NCBI GenBank assembly: GCA_963833885.1
Contig: CAWHZU010000032.1
Coordinates: 22,147 to 86,146 of the forward strand
Reading direction: 5' to 3'
DNA length: 64,000 nucleotides
DNA from: JASHPR01 sp963833885
Lineage (GTDB): Bacteria; Actinomycetota; Actinomycetes; Streptosporangiales; Streptosporangiaceae
Below the pieces are notes generated by a model that saw only the letters and a list, made by a program, of their open reading frames with translations, ran no database searches and had not been told where the DNA came from. The position numbers and the translations under genes are program-made. This document shows positions 16,682 to 25,991 of the stretch, piece after piece. Position 1 is the first letter of the stretch. Every line of letters begins with the position of its first letter.

Positions 16682-17599
16682 TCAGTGGGGCGCCGACGCA
16701 CCGGTTGCCTCCCACAGGTCGTCGAGCGAGGACGCGAGATCCCGACGCGGCCGCCAGTCAAGGTCCAGGCGGGCCAGGCTGATGTCGGCCTCCTGCCAGT
16801 CCAGATCGCCGGATCGCGACGAGCCCGCCGAGTCCTCGTGCACCGGGCCGGTGTACCCGGTCACCGCGATGAGTTCCTTCACCAGCGTCCGGGCCGAGAC
16901 CCCGGTGCCGCTGCCGATGTTGAGCACGGCGTGCGGCAGCGCGGGCGCATCAGCGGCGGCGAGCACGGCCGCGGCGACGTCCCGGGCGTCGATGAAGTCA
17001 CGAACCGCGTCCAGGGGGCCGAGCCGCACCTCTGCGTCACCAGCCAGGGCCCGGCGCAGCTGCGCGGCCACCCTGCCGGGCAGGCCGGTCTCCGGTGCCC
17101 CGGCACCGACGGGGTTGAACACCCGCAGCACCACGGCATCGATCCCGGACACCCGGCCCAGCTCCACTAGCCGGGTGCCGGCCAGCTTCGTTGCCCCGTA
17201 AGGCGCGCCGGGCCGTGGCGGCGCCGACTCGCCCAGCGGCACGCCAGACTCGGCACCCCCGTACTCCGCCGCAGAGCCGAGGTGCACGAGCCTGGCCGGC
17301 GTCTCGGCCAGCAGCATCGCCCGGACCAGCGTGTAGGTGCCGGTTATGTTGGCAGCGGCCAGCACGTCCGGGCCGCCAACGGTGAGCCCGGCACAGTTCG
17401 CGATCGCGTCGGGCGCCACCGCCGCAATGACATCGGCGACGCGGGCCGGGTCGTCCCCCGCCAGGTCGAGCCGCCGGTGCCCGGGCGAGCCGGGCAGCCC
17501 TGCCCGGCCCGCGGTGACGACCTCCACGCCGGCCGCGGCAGCCTGCCGCCACACGTGGCCGCCGAGAAACCCGCTCGCGCCGAGGATCAGCAGCCGCAT
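16682..17599 (-). CDS. NAD-dependent epimerase/dehydratase (extended SDR)
   Basis: A 305-residue extended short-chain dehydrogenase. The Rossmann motif GASGFLGG is at residues 7-14, and YGATK supplies the catalytic Tyr and Lys. RDFIDARDVAAAV and VLNIGSGTG are typical of nucleotide-sugar epimerases and dehydratases. The ATG at 17599 has AGGAGG 6 nt upstream, so the longer frame upstream was rejected. It is 22 bp from the LegB-like gene, and both probably supply an activated sugar for the polymer. Specific activity, such as C4-epimerisation or reduction of a 4-keto sugar, cannot be assigned. Confidence 0.88.
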   Translation of the reverse strand: MRLLILGASGFLGGHVWRQAAAAGVEVVTAGRAGLPGSPGHRRLDLAGDDPARVADVIAAVAPDAIANCAGLTVGGPDVLAAANITGTYTLVRAMLLAETPARLVHLGSAAEYGGAESGVPLGESAPPRPGAPYGATKLAGTRLVELGRVSGIDAVVLRVFNPVGAGAPETGLPGRVAAQLRRALAGDAEVRLGPLDAVRDFIDARDVAAAVLAAADAPALPHAVLNIGSGTGVSARTLVKELIAVTGYTGPVHEDSAGSSRSGDLDWQEADISLARLDLDWRPRRDLASSLDDLWEATGASAPH

Positions 17600-17621
17600 G
17601 GCTTGCCTCCTGCGCAGCAGC

Positions 17622-18617
17622 TCACTGGTGATACTCACCTGTCTTGAACCGGGCCAGGTTCGCCGGGTCGCGGAACCATTCGATGGTCTCGGCCAGGCCC
17701 TCGTCCCTGGTGTACTGAGGCCGCCACCCAGTGCGCTCGCGCAGCTTCGTCGCGTCGCACACCAGCCGCATCACCTCAGAGTCCTTGGGACGCAGCCGCT
17801 TCGGGTCCTCCACGATATCCGCCTCGACCCCCATAAGTCCGGCGATATCCTCCGCGAGCTTGCCGATCGCGATGTCGTCGCCGGGACCGCAGTTGAACAG
17901 CTCGCCGATCACCGCCGACGCCGGGGCCTCGCCGAGTGTCATGAACGCCCCGGCGGTGTCCAGGACGTAGGAGAAGTCGCGGGTCGGGTCGAGTGCGCCC
18001 AGCATCAGCTGCTTGGAACCGCTCGCGAGCTGGGTGATGATCTGCGGGATCACCGCGCGGGTGGACTGGCGCGGGCCGAAGGTGTTGAACGGCCGCAGCG
18101 TGACCACGGGCAGCCCGAAGCTCAGGTGGTACGACTCGGCCAGCTTGTCGGCGGCCGTCTTTGACGCCGCGTAAGGCGACTGAGACTGCAGCGGGTGCGA
18201 CTCGCTGATCGGGACCGTGCGCGCGGTGCCGTAGGTCTCGCTGGTCGAGGTGTGCACCATCCGCGGGGTCCGGCAGGAGCGCACGGCCTCGAGCACGTGC
18301 ATGGTGCCGATCGTGTTGGTGTCGATGAACGACCGCGGCGCGCTGTAGGAGTACGGAACCGAGCCGATGGCGGCGAGGTGGTAGACCACCGAGGCGCCCT
18401 CCACGAGCTGGAGCACGGTGGCCGGGTCGCGCACATCCCCGAACACCACGTCAACCTGATCGATGATCTCCGAATCCAGCGTCTCCAGCCACGCGGTAGA
18501 GCTCCACATGTTGTAGAGGACCATGGCCTTGACCCGGTAGCCGCGCCGCACCAGTCCCTCCACGAGGTGGGAACCGATGAACCCTTCGGCCCCGGTGACC
18601 GCAGCGATATCCGTCAT
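17622..18617 (-). CDS. SDR of the LegB / UDP-GlcNAc 4,6-dehydratase or GDP-mannose-dehydratase type
   Basis: A 331-residue extended SDR with GAEGFIGSH at residues 9-17, the catalytic TSTSETYGT and YAASK motifs, PFNTFGPRQSTRAVIP and TRDFSYVLDTAGAF. The stretch KAMVLYNMWSSTAWL matches the LegB-like branch, which makes 4-keto-6-deoxy UDP-sugars, better than GalE. The ATG at 18617 is preceded by GGAAGGAAA. It lies upstream of the second SDR, consistent with a two-step sugar-nucleotide route. A C4-epimerase role remains possible. Confidence 0.85.
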   Translation of the reverse strand: MTDIAAVTGAEGFIGSHLVEGLVRRGYRVKAMVLYNMWSSTAWLETLDSEIIDQVDVVFGDVRDPATVLQLVEGASVVYHLAAIGSVPYSYSAPRSFIDTNTIGTMHVLEAVRSCRTPRMVHTSTSETYGTARTVPISESHPLQSQSPYAASKTAADKLAESYHLSFGLPVVTLRPFNTFGPRQSTRAVIPQIITQLASGSKQLMLGALDPTRDFSYVLDTAGAFMTLGEAPASAVIGELFNCGPGDDIAIGKLAEDIAGLMGVEADIVEDPKRLRPKDSEVMRLVCDATKLRERTGWRPQYTRDEGLAETIEWFRDPANLARFKTGEYHQ

Positions 18618-18679
18618 GGGTGTTTCCTTCCGAATTTACATACGAACTTCGCGATCAGCCGCGCGCTGCGGCCTTCTGC

Positions 18680-20149
18680 CTAATAGGCGTGGCGCACCGC
18701 CCTCCCCAGCACGACGAGCGCGAACCCGCCCACGACGACGAGCAGCCACACGCACGCCACCATCTGCGCGGTCACGCCGAGGCCGTGGAAACTGATCTCG
18801 AAGGCGAGGGCCACGGCGCAGGCGACGAGCGGGAAGATGCGCGAGCCGAGCGCCTGCAGCGTCAGCGAAATGAACATGGCCGCGCCCAGCGCCCCGTACG
18901 CCGCGAGCTGCGGCAGGAACGTCAGGTTCGGGTGAAGCAGCCCGGTCTTGCTCGCGATCACGGCCGCGGCCAGGGTCAGCACCGCCGCGGCGGCCATGTA
19001 CTGGAGCACCGCCGACACGAAGATCAGCCGCGCGCGGGTCCCGAACCCGCGCATCTCCCTGGTCGTGCGCAGCAGCCGCTGGGTGCGCCGCCGGTACCAG
19101 AGCAGGCTCACCTCAGCAGCGCCCATGCTGAGGGAGAGCGGCAGCCCGGCAAGCAGCGCCGCGTAGTTGATGCCGCCGTGGCCATGCGGGCCCGCGGCAA
19201 CGGGAAAGATCAGCAGGCCGGCTGCCACGAGCCCGAAACCGACGGCGGGCAGCGTGCCCAGCCACTCCTGCCGGTCGAACAGCGCGCCGGTCCTCGGGCC
19301 GGTCCGCTGCGTAAAGATCAAGGCGAGCGCCAAGGCCAGCAGCGGGGTGGTAGCCATCGTTCCCCACGCCACGTGCTGCAGGTAGACAGGCCTGCCCAAG
19401 GCCAGGAACGCGGCGCTGTACAGCACGCCAGGAGCGAGCGCCACCAGAAGCCACACCTCGGCGCCGAGCACCATCAGGGCGCCGGCGCCGAGCATGTAAA
19501 TGCCCTCGCCGAGGCCGAACAGCAGCGCCGACGGCGGTGCGTGCGCGACGCGGCCGGTCACGGCCAGGGCGGCGGCCACCACCAGCAGGCCGGCCGCCAG
19601 GGCGACCCGCAGCACCCGCCGCGTCTGGTCCATGTCCGTTGTCCGGCCGAGCCTGATGTAGCCCAGGTAGGCGAGCCCCTGGCCCATCGACCATGCCGCG
19701 AGGAGCGCCACGATCAGCGCGATCTCAACGCCCGGGCCGATGAGCAGGCCGACGGCGGCCGGGAAGCAGACTCCGGGCAAGGCGTAGAGCAGGCCGTGCA
19801 GCAATGGCCGGAGCTTGCCGTTGGCCTCCCATGGATCCGACGGCACATCCGGCTCGGCCGGCTCCCGCTTCACCCGGAAGTACATGTCCTGGGCGAGCGC
19901 GAACACGTCGGGATAGCCGTACCGCCGCTTGGCCGTCTGATCGCCCAGGCCCTCGAACTCGAGCGCGCTGGCGATCTCCAGCGGATCGACAGCGGACGCG
20001 CACACCGCCGAGAACTGCTCGCAGAGCGCCGCCACGGTACGCGGCACGCGGTGGTGCTGCCCGTTGGCCGGGGCCGCAGGCCGCTGCGGCTCGGCCGGAC
20101 TGGCCAGCCGCGACCGCGATATCGGCTCGCGGGAGTTGCTCACGCTCAT
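18680..20149 (-). CDS. Polytopic membrane protein of exopolysaccharide locus (about 12 helices)
   Basis: A 489-residue protein. Residues 1-110 are soluble and contain an actinobacterial element with ALEFEGLGDQTAKRRYGYPDVFALAQ. The remainder has about 12 hydrophobic helices. Its place directly after a PelF-type glycosyltransferase, its length and its helix count recall PelG, the Pel transport protein, but I see no clear sequence motif of PelG. A role as polymer exporter or flippase is inference. The ATG at 20149 has GGAAG upstream and is 14 bp from the pelF-like stop. Confidence 0.78.
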   Translation of the reverse strand: MSVSNSREPISRSRLASPAEPQRPAAPANGQHHRVPRTVAALCEQFSAVCASAVDPLEIASALEFEGLGDQTAKRRYGYPDVFALAQDMYFRVKREPAEPDVPSDPWEANGKLRPLLHGLLYALPGVCFPAAVGLLIGPGVEIALIVALLAAWSMGQGLAYLGYIRLGRTTDMDQTRRVLRVALAAGLLVVAAALAVTGRVAHAPPSALLFGLGEGIYMLGAGALMVLGAEVWLLVALAPGVLYSAAFLALGRPVYLQHVAWGTMATTPLLALALALIFTQRTGPRTGALFDRQEWLGTLPAVGFGLVAAGLLIFPVAAGPHGHGGINYAALLAGLPLSLSMGAAEVSLLWYRRRTQRLLRTTREMRGFGTRARLIFVSAVLQYMAAAAVLTLAAAVIASKTGLLHPNLTFLPQLAAYGALGAAMFISLTLQALGSRIFPLVACAVALAFEISFHGLGVTAQMVACVWLLVVVGGFALVVLGRAVRHAY

Positions 20150-20162
20150 GCTGTGCTTCCGC

Positions 20163-21674
20163 TCACCCTGCGGCCTCGAGCAGCTCGGTCTCCTCGTCAC
20201 GCCCTGGCAGCGCGGACACCGTCAGGTCGTCCGACTCGTCCTCGAGCTCCACGTTCGGCAGCTCGAGACCGGTGCCGACAAACGTGTAGATCTCATCGAA
20301 GGCGCTGATCGCGCGGTCGACAGTGAAGTACTCCAGCGCCCGCATCCGCGCCGCGGCGCCGAGCTTCCGCCGCAGGCCGGCGTCCCGCAGCAGGGTCAGG
20401 CAGGACTGTGCCAGCGCCTCGGGGCTGCGCGGGGGGACGATCATGCCGGTATCGGCGACCGCCTCGGTGACGCCGCCGACGTCCGTGGCCACACACGGCC
20501 GCCCGCAGGTCATCGCCTCGATCAGGGTGTAAGGGAAGCCCTCGGAGATGCTGCAGAGCACCACGATCTGCCCGGCGTCGTAGGCATCGCGGATCTTCTC
20601 CACCCGGCCCTCGAACGTCGCGACGCCGCCGAGGCCGAGATCGGACGCGAGCGCCTTGCAACGTTCCAGGTAGGCCTCTTGCCCCTGGGGAGGCGAACCG
20701 AACATCCGCAGCCTCGCCTCCGGCATCTCCCGGTGCACGAGCGCGAACGCGAGCAGCAGCGTCTCCAGGTCCTTGACCGGGTCGACGCGCCCGGCCCATG
20801 AGATCGTCGGGACGTCGGGCTCGGTCTCGCTGGCCGGGAAGTCGGCGGGGTCCACTCCGTTGTACACGGTGCGCACCCGGGACAGATCGGCGCCGAGCTG
20901 CTCCTCCCAGCGCTTGTTGTAGACGTTGCCCGGCGTGATCAGCTCGGCTTCGCGGTACCCGAGCGAGCACATGCGGCGCAGGAACCGCAGGTGCAGGGCG
21001 CGCACCGGCCAGCGGAACGGGACATCGCGGCTGTGCAGATACTGCTCGCGCATGTAGATGCCGTGCTCGGTGACCACCATCGGCGTCCCGTACCGCCACT
21101 TGGCGGCGAGCGCCGGCAGCGCGCCAAGGCCGTTGGTCACGGCGTGCGCGACGTCGGCCCGCACCGGCGGGTATGACAGCGGGCGCAGGGAGTGCTCCAG
21201 CAACTGCATCGCGGTCACGGCGTCGTGCAGCGAGGGCGCCGCCTCCGTCGAGTCGAGGCGCCAGTCGTGCCAGGTCTCGCTGAGCAGCCGCACCGCCCAG
21301 TTGCCGGACAGGCTGGCGGTGAGGTTCTCGGTCTGGGCGAACTCGAAGACCTCCCGCAGCACATCGCCGAAGCGGTCCTGGGCCTCGGAAGGCGAGGTGA
21401 GCAGGATCTCGATCAGATCGGGGAGCGCCGGACACGGCACCGACCGGCCCCGCCTGCCGCGCCGGTGGGCAGGCGGAGGGCCCCAGAGCGGCATGCTCTG
21501 CACCGAGGTGATGTTGTCCGGCAGCGACCACCGAACCGGCTCGCCACCCGTCGCGGTCAGGGCAACCAGCGCGAAGTCATAGTCGGGCATCCCGCGGACA
21601 AGCTGGTCACACCAGACGCTGACCCCTCCGAACTGGTGCGGGTAGGTGCCTTCTCCGATTAGTGCGACATCCAT
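20163..21674 (-). CDS. pelF: GT4 glycosyltransferase, PelF type
   Basis: A 503-residue cytosolic glycosyltransferase. The N-terminal motif LIGEGTYPHQFGGVSVW is the PelF hallmark. The C-terminal half has SWAGRVDPVKDLETLLLAFALV, FEGRVEKIRDAYDAG and the E-x7-E region SISEGFPYTLIEAMTCGRPCV. PelF uses a UDP-N-acetylhexosamine to build the Pel polymer. Here the acceptor and sugar are not known, so the symbol denotes the family and not a proven activity. The ATG at 21674 is the first codon of the recognisable domain. It is followed by the polytopic protein, as pelF is by pelG. Confidence 0.88.
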   Translation of the reverse strand: MDVALIGEGTYPHQFGGVSVWCDQLVRGMPDYDFALVALTATGGEPVRWSLPDNITSVQSMPLWGPPPAHRRGRRGRSVPCPALPDLIEILLTSPSEAQDRFGDVLREVFEFAQTENLTASLSGNWAVRLLSETWHDWRLDSTEAAPSLHDAVTAMQLLEHSLRPLSYPPVRADVAHAVTNGLGALPALAAKWRYGTPMVVTEHGIYMREQYLHSRDVPFRWPVRALHLRFLRRMCSLGYREAELITPGNVYNKRWEEQLGADLSRVRTVYNGVDPADFPASETEPDVPTISWAGRVDPVKDLETLLLAFALVHREMPEARLRMFGSPPQGQEAYLERCKALASDLGLGGVATFEGRVEKIRDAYDAGQIVVLCSISEGFPYTLIEAMTCGRPCVATDVGGVTEAVADTGMIVPPRSPEALAQSCLTLLRDAGLRRKLGAAARMRALEYFTVDRAISAFDEIYTFVGTGLELPNVELEDESDDLTVSALPGRDEETELLEAAG

Positions 21675-21743
21675 TTAGTTCTGTCACCTGACTTGAGGTT
21701 GTGTACTCCTGTCTGCTGCGCGGGGAGGGGTAGCAAGCTCTTC

Positions 21744-23954
21744 TCAGCTGCCTTCCGTTGCCTTCAAGATCGCGGAACCGAGCTTGCCCTTGGGCACGGC
21801 CAGGGGGTTCACCACGTCGTTGATGGCACTTGTGGAACGGGTCTTAGGCGACTTGGCGGCCGTCGCAGCGGCCACGGCCGAGCCGGACGGGTAGGGGGTC
21901 GTCTTGAGCACCAGCGTGAGCGGCCCGGACCCGAGCGTGGTGTAGTCGGAGCGCTCGCCCGCGTACGCGGTCCCGAAGGCCGCGCCCTTGGACGTGCCAA
22001 CCTTGGTGCCGTTCGGAACCGTCACCGGAACCGACGTGCCGGACGGACCGGTGATCGTGACCGTGCTGCCCTGGATGTAGCCGCTGACCGTGCCCGCGCT
22101 CAGCGTCCGCGCCCAGATGTCCTGGGCGTTGAGCGACTCGCCGTCAGCGGACATCCGCTGGTCAACGACCGGCGTGTTGCCTGCGAACACCGACTTGTAG
22201 TCCGACAGCACCCCGTTCATCAGCGGGTAGCCGAGCCGGTCCCCGGTCAGGTTCGACTGGTGCATGTAGAACGGCCGCGGGTCGTTCTCCAGCACCGCCC
22301 CGAGCATGGTCCGGATCTGCGTTGGCAGGATGAACGAACTCCAGCCGGTTTTCAGGTTCAGCGGCGCCAGGCAGGTCTGGACCGTGCTGGTCTGGCACAC
22401 GCCGCTGCCGCCGTCGGCCGTCGAGTCGTAGAGCCAGTTGTATTCGGACGTCTCGTCGGCCTTCGTGGCGACGTTGTAGAACACGTCGATCGGGTGCCTC
22501 GGCAGGCCGAGCGCGTTGCCGATCGGGCGAATGACCGGTTCGCGGGAGGCGTCCATGGCCACCCACTGGATCCCGTCCTGGTTGATGGCGTCGACCAGGT
22601 TCGGGTTGTCGTCCGGCTGCTGCGGCAGGATCCGGAGTCCCGAGTACTCACCCGGAGCGAACTCCGTAGTCGACATCGGGATGCCGTTCTGCTGGGCCCA
22701 GGTCACGTTGTTCTCGATCTCGCCCTGGATCGTGGGCTCATCGACGTACTCGGTGTTGCCGTTGGAGTCGAGCGTGCACTGCCAGGGGTTCACGGTGAAG
22801 TCCTGGATGCAGCCGAGCCAGGCGTGCGTGTAGGTGTGGTTGATCCACCAGAACTGGCTGGCCACCGGCTGGAACGCGGTCAGTAGCGGGTCGGTCCCGT
22901 TCACCTGGAACCGCGCCGACGCACCGCCGTTGAACAGGAACTCGATCGTGAAATTGTGCTGCTGTTCCCAGTTCACCGCGTAGGTCACGTCGGCCGGGGT
23001 CATCCGGATCGGTGCGGTGTCCGGAGTGCCGGCCGGGCAGGTGGTGTCGCCGGGCGTGCACTTGCCGGTCTGGCTCCACTCGGCATCCGCGTTGAATACG
23101 TCGTCGTAGTCAACGGTGAGGTAGTTGCGCCAGTAGCCGAGGTGCACGCCCCTGGTGACCCAGTCGGCAAGCGCGTGCGCGATGTACCGGTACTGCAGCT
23201 GGTAGTAGTTGTAGCCGAAGCTCATCTCCATCTGCTGACGGCCAGCGTCGTCGTATACCCCGGCCAGCGTCCCGGTAGTGGTCGTGCCGGGGATTGTCGC
23301 GGTCAGGTACGGCGTGAAGCTGGTGGTTGCCGTGTCCGGCAGCGGCTGGGCGAGGTAGCCGTACGACGTTGCGCCGCCCGGCGTCCCCTCGAAGCTGAAG
23401 GCGCCCTTGAGGTACCCGAAGCCGTCGCCTTGCGCGGCCGACGTCACGGTCACCTGCGTGCCGTCGAGCGAGCCGCCGTAAGCCGGCGCGTTCATCCCGA
23501 CGTTGCCCGTTGGGTAGAGATAGGCGTCCACCTGGCGGACCGAGAACGCGGTCTCGTAGCCGGCCAGCGCGCCCAGCTCGGCCGATGACAGCCCAGACGG
23601 CGCGTCGTTGGGCAGCACGACGCCCTGGAAGTAGCCGACGGGCGTGCCGCCGCTCAGAGTGCCGGACAGGAACGAGCTGGTGATCGTCGGCCTGGATGAG
23701 TCGGCCAGGTTGACCACCGTCGTCGGCACGCCTTCGGACGCCAGCTGCTGCTGGATCGCCTCAACCCACGGCGTCCCGTCGGTCACCACGAGCACGTTCA
23801 GGTCGACCCGCGGGGCCGACGTCGCCGCGGCCGCCATGATCCCGCTCGCCGGGATGACCATCCCAGCCGCGGGTCCGGCCGCCAGCATTACCGGGCTGGC
23901 CACGAGCACGCAGCCGGCCGCCACGGTGATCACGAACCGCAATCTCCCGCCCAT
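21744..23954 (-). CDS. Large secreted polysaccharide deacetylase-like protein (Agd3/CE18-like)
   Basis: A 736-residue exported protein with a signal peptide or anchor at about 1-31 (RFVITVAAGCVLVASPVML). It has an N-terminal alpha/beta domain (DLNVLVVTDGTPW), a middle beta-rich region and a catalytic-looking domain with D282-Y-D284-D285 (TVDYDDVFNAD) and H373-x3-H377 (NHTYTHAW). An Asp cluster plus H-x3-H is the metal site pattern of polysaccharide deacetylases. The context NADAEW and overall size recall fungal Agd3, which deacetylates galactosaminogalactan. A beta-sandwich tail (VTITGPSGTSV) follows. Family membership is from memory of motifs and needs a profile search. Confidence 0.72.
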   Translation of the reverse strand: MGGRLRFVITVAAGCVLVASPVMLAAGPAAGMVIPASGIMAAAATSAPRVDLNVLVVTDGTPWVEAIQQQLASEGVPTTVVNLADSSRPTITSSFLSGTLSGGTPVGYFQGVVLPNDAPSGLSSAELGALAGYETAFSVRQVDAYLYPTGNVGMNAPAYGGSLDGTQVTVTSAAQGDGFGYLKGAFSFEGTPGGATSYGYLAQPLPDTATTSFTPYLTATIPGTTTTGTLAGVYDDAGRQQMEMSFGYNYYQLQYRYIAHALADWVTRGVHLGYWRNYLTVDYDDVFNADAEWSQTGKCTPGDTTCPAGTPDTAPIRMTPADVTYAVNWEQQHNFTIEFLFNGGASARFQVNGTDPLLTAFQPVASQFWWINHTYTHAWLGCIQDFTVNPWQCTLDSNGNTEYVDEPTIQGEIENNVTWAQQNGIPMSTTEFAPGEYSGLRILPQQPDDNPNLVDAINQDGIQWVAMDASREPVIRPIGNALGLPRHPIDVFYNVATKADETSEYNWLYDSTADGGSGVCQTSTVQTCLAPLNLKTGWSSFILPTQIRTMLGAVLENDPRPFYMHQSNLTGDRLGYPLMNGVLSDYKSVFAGNTPVVDQRMSADGESLNAQDIWARTLSAGTVSGYIQGSTVTITGPSGTSVPVTVPNGTKVGTSKGAAFGTAYAGERSDYTTLGSGPLTLVLKTTPYPSGSAVAAATAAKSPKTRSTSAINDVVNPLAVPKGKLGSAILKATEGS

Positions 23955-23962
23955 GTTTCTTG

Positions 23963-25144
23963 TCAGCCTGTCCCTTCGTTGCTCAGTGCGCTTGGGTTTG
24001 CCTTCCGGGACGCGGCCGCCGACCGGTGGCGCGCGACCTTCCGCTGTGCCCGGGACGGCCGGGCCTCGAGGATCTTCTCGTAGAGGTCGTCGATCCGGCT
24101 GACCACGGACTCGATGCCGTACCGGGCGAACACCTTGTTGTCTGCCACGCGCGGCCTGGGGCCGGTGTCGAACTCCTTGCGGATCTCGTCCCGCAGTGCG
24201 TCCGCGGTGCCCGCCACCATGCGGGCCCGCTCGGTCTGAATGCCGTCAAGGGCCGGGCAGGTCGTGTACAGCACGGGCAAGCCGCTGGCCAGCGCCTCGA
24301 GCACGGACAGCCCGAAGGTCTCCTGCAGCGAGGCGGCCACGTACAGGTCGAAGGCGGCCAGCATCGCGGTCGTATCGGACTGGTAGCCGCCGAAGATCAC
24401 GTGCTCGGTCACACCGAGCCGCTTGGCCGCGGCCTCGAGCCTCGGCTGGTCCTCGCCACGCCCGATCACCAGGATCTTGCACTTCTCGCCGAGCATCGGC
24501 GCCGCCGCTTCCATGGTCAGGTCGACCCGCTTGTTCGGGTCCAGCCGGCCGAGCGCACCGATGACGTACGTCTGCGGGGAAAGGCCGAACTGCGCCCGGA
24601 CCCGCTCTCGCGCCTCGCCGTCAAAGCCAAGTTCATCGGTGTCCACCCCGTTCGGGATGATGGTGACCTTGCCGGGCCGCACGCCCCATCGCACCAGGCG
24701 GTCCTTGACGATGTCGGAGACGGCGATCGTGGCGTCGGAAAACATCTCGGAGCTGAGGTACAGCGCCCGGACTCCCCTGGTCATCTTGCGCCGTTCGATG
24801 TGCGTCTCGCCGATCGAGTGCTCCGTGGTCAGCACCACCGGCGTGCCGGCCAGCCTGGCCGCGGGGCGGGCGTAGACCTGCGCCCGGTACAGGTGCGCGT
24901 GCACCACGTCGTACTGGCCGTCCTTGATCAGCTTGCGCAGCCGCATCAGCGCGGGCAGCTCTGTGTTGCGCTGCATGCCGATGTTGCGGACCGTGGTCCC
25001 CTGGGCCGTGATCATGTCGGCGACCGGGCCCGGGTTGTAGAGCGTCACGACGTCCGATTCATGCCGGGTGCGCCGCAGGATCATGGCGAGCTGCAGCTCA
25101 GCTCCGCCCGCATCGAGACCGGTGATGACGTGAAGCACCTTCAT
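23963..25144 (-). CDS. Glycosyltransferase, GT4 family
   Basis: A 393-residue GT-B enzyme. LHVITGLDAGGAELQL near the N-terminus and YDVVHAHLYRAQVYARPAARL define the acceptor domain. GALGRLDPNKRVDLTMEAA and SLQETFGLSVLEALASGLPVL (E-x7-E) define the nucleotide-sugar domain. The ATG at 25144 was preferred over one two codons upstream because AGGAGG is 8 nt away. It sits 9 bp before the large secreted deacetylase-like gene, so both are on one transcript. The basic C-terminal tail may touch the membrane. Confidence 0.9.
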   Translation of the reverse strand: MKVLHVITGLDAGGAELQLAMILRRTRHESDVVTLYNPGPVADMITAQGTTVRNIGMQRNTELPALMRLRKLIKDGQYDVVHAHLYRAQVYARPAARLAGTPVVLTTEHSIGETHIERRKMTRGVRALYLSSEMFSDATIAVSDIVKDRLVRWGVRPGKVTIIPNGVDTDELGFDGEARERVRAQFGLSPQTYVIGALGRLDPNKRVDLTMEAAAPMLGEKCKILVIGRGEDQPRLEAAAKRLGVTEHVIFGGYQSDTTAMLAAFDLYVAASLQETFGLSVLEALASGLPVLYTTCPALDGIQTERARMVAGTADALRDEIRKEFDTGPRPRVADNKVFARYGIESVVSRIDDLYEKILEARPSRAQRKVARHRSAAASRKANPSALSNEGTG

Positions 25145-25157
25145 AAACATCTCCTCC

Positions 25158-25991
25158 TTAGCTGGTGGCTCGGGGCGCTTGTCCCGCCGAGCCGCCAGGC
25201 GGGGGGTTCTCGGGGGTCTGTCCCCCCGGGCGGGAACGCATCGCGATACGGCCCCGGTAGAGCAGCCGCTTGACCGTCATCCGCCTCGCATCGTCCTGCT
25301 CGCCGACGTAGAGCCTGGGCAGCGCCATCAGCCCGATCTCGGCCGTCGCGGCCTCCACGGCGCACGCGTACTCGTAGCCGGCGTCGCGCACCGCCTGCCG
25401 GGAAGCGGCGTCCATCGACCCGTACGGAAAGGCGAATCCGCGGATTTCGGTGCCGAGCAGTGCGCCGAGGCTGGTCCTGCTCTCGCTGATCTCGGCCGTC
25501 AGCTGGGCCGGGCTCGCCCCGGCCAGGCGCATGTGGGTGGCCGCGTGCGAGCCGATCTCGATTCCCGCCGCGGCGAGCTCGCGGACCTGGCCGCCGGTCA
25601 TCAGCTGCCAGACCGGGCCCTCATCCCACTCGTTGGTACCGCCGAGCCGGTCGGAGATGATGTATGCGGTCGCGCCGAAGCCGTGCTGCCGCAGCACCGG
25701 CAGCGCGGTCTCGAGCACGTTGGTGTACCCGTCGTCGAAGGTGAGGCCGACAAGCCCACGCTGACGGCCGGCGCGCATCGCATCGACGAGCTCCGCTATG
25801 CCGACGCCGCGCAGGCCGCGGCGGGCCAGCCAGGCCATCTGCTCGGCGAACCGGGCGGGCGACACGCACAGCTGGTTCGGGTCCTCGTCCACGTCGGCAA
25901 CGCCGTGGTACATGAAGATCATCGGAGTGTCGCGCAGCTTCAGCTGGCCGTCCTCCAGCCACCGTGCGGCGCGAGCGGTCCCCGTGGTCAT
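25158..25991 (-). CDS. Polysaccharide deacetylase, NodB (CE4) type
   Basis: A 277-residue protein with the NodB fold. Motif 1 is LTFDDGYTNV with the catalytic and metal Asp pair. Motif 2 is GSHAATHMRL with the two metal His. Motif 3 FAFPYGSMD is also clear. There is no signal peptide, which is unusual for an enzyme acting on exported polymer and suggests action on a lipid-linked or cytosolic intermediate. The ATG at 25991 has GGAGGGAGA upstream and overlaps the stop of the sugar transferase by ATGA. A Pro/Gly-rich tail follows residue 255. Confidence 0.9.
   Translation of the reverse strand: MTTGTARAARWLEDGQLKLRDTPMIFMYHGVADVDEDPNQLCVSPARFAEQMAWLARRGLRGVGIAELVDAMRAGRQRGLVGLTFDDGYTNVLETALPVLRQHGFGATAYIISDRLGGTNEWDEGPVWQLMTGGQVRELAAAGIEIGSHAATHMRLAGASPAQLTAEISESRTSLGALLGTEIRGFAFPYGSMDAASRQAVRDAGYEYACAVEAATAEIGLMALPRLYVGEQDDARRMTVKRLLYRGRIAMRSRPGGQTPENPPPGGSAGQAPRATS

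Noticed and set aside
18680..20149. Naming the 12-helix protein PelG
   Set aside because: Context and helix number fit, but no PelG sequence motif is visible, and the N-terminal soluble domain is different.
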